Made by a program: the position numbers and the translations under genes. From Dyadobacter sp. LHD-138 (lineage in GTDB: Bacteria > Bacteroidota > Bacteroidia > Cytophagales > Spirosomataceae): a stretch of DNA of 64,000 nucleotides. The notes under the pieces are model-generated. The model was not told where the DNA came from, ran no database searches, and was given only the letters and a program-made list of their open reading frames with translations. Positions 63,883 to 64,000 of the stretch are shown one piece after another. Every line of letters starts with the position of its first letter. Within the stretch, counting starts at the first letter, position 1. The stretch spans positions 20,592 to 84,591 of the forward strand of contig NZ_JAVFVU010000036.1 in the NCBI RefSeq assembly GCF_030929615.1. The letters run 5' to 3'.

Positions 63883-63917
63883 AAGAGGCTGTCTCAAAAG
63901 GGCAGTCTCTTTTTTTG
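63881..63917 (+). terminator. Rho-independent terminator closing the copper island
   Basis: aaaagaggctg pairs with cagtctctttt (one G-U) around tctcaaaaggg, followed by T residues. The loop sequence gctgtctcaaaa is also seen at ends of some insertion sequences, but no second end is in view. Confidence 0.75.
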
Positions 63918-63980
63918 CGTATATAGTGTTGTTTATTTTTTCAGAATTGATTATCTTTAGTTATAAGCAAATCAGGAAAA

Positions 63981-64000
63981 ATGGGCCGCAGACAACCTAC
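63981..64000 (+). CDS. Possible start of a further gene, cut by the window edge
   Basis: ATG at 63981 follows a good ribosome site (aggaaaa) and a near -7 element TATCTTTA at 63952-63959. Only MGRRQP can be read, too little to assign a family. Confidence 0.3.

Noticed and set aside
63881..64000. Left end of an insertion sequence
   Set aside because: The gctgtctcaaaa hairpin and a following ATG are suggestive, but no transposase sequence or second end is visible.

Overview
The window looks like a chromosomal segment of a Bacteroidota bacterium, most likely a Cytophagales member of the Dyadobacter/Spirosoma kind. The signs are SusC-like TonB-dependent receptors with carboxypeptidase-regulatory-like N-termini, a FecI/FecR/STN-receptor triplet whose anti-sigma factor ends in a DUF4974-like domain, two phosphatases with type IX secretion C-terminal sorting domains, candidate promoters of the TAnnTTTG type, few good Shine-Dalgarno sites and many lipoproteins. 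Species assignment is inference. I saw no rRNA, tRNA, CRISPR array or complete insertion sequence.

Layout. 1-5.2 kb: a receptor cut by the window edge, an Rpn-type nuclease and a DoxX-like membrane protein. 5.5-10.1 kb: a periplasmic redox run (TlpA-like thioredoxin, DsbD-N-like protein, di-heme peroxidase, small carboxypeptidase-regulatory-like protein, M19-like lipoprotein with altered metal ligands). 10.4-12.6 kb: an unknown protein coupled to a POTRA/beta-barrel protein. 13-20.9 kb: two Tat-exported enzymes (SelA/DgaE-like PLP protein, enolase-superfamily protein) flank a three-gene unit in which two adjacent genes together resemble VioB, the iminophenyl-pyruvate dimer synthase of violacein biosynthesis. 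21-27.6 kb: ankyrin protein, frameshifted esterase, SDR, a two-component system, a UspA-like protein and a bestrophin. 28-40.2 kb: two T9SS purple-acid-phosphatase-like proteins, an imelysin-like/peroxidase fusion, an MFS transporter and small enzymes (VOC, two DinB, RibD-C-like, esterase). 40.4-45.5 kb: a collagen-like lipoprotein and a TetR-controlled receptor/flavoprotein locus with two near-identical operators. 45.6-54.5 kb: sugar-isomerase-like and PQQ-dehydrogenase/cytochrome proteins next to the FecI/FecR/receptor set.

54.7-63.9 kb is the most striking part: three tandem MbnP-like/MbnH-like pairs (copper-binding lipoprotein plus di-heme peroxidase) interleaved with two copies of a small C-x9-C-x3-C membrane protein, a beta-barrel protein beginning CDICGC, a His-rich lipoprotein and a Sco copper chaperone. 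In characterised systems MbnH oxidises a tryptophan of MbnP to kynurenine to build a Cu(I) site. Here the middle MbnP keeps the W-x-W...H signature, the first has lost both tryptophans and the histidine, and the third keeps the tryptophans but has Glu in place of His. The array therefore looks like a copper-handling island whose paralogues have diverged at the metal site.

Three intergenic regions (14.8, 27.7 and 41.3 kb) carry the same repeat design: 26-27-nt inverted arms made of a locus-specific stretch plus a short palindrome, almost always with a 3-nt spacer, accompanied by further palindromes of that type. They look like REP- or MITE-like elements.
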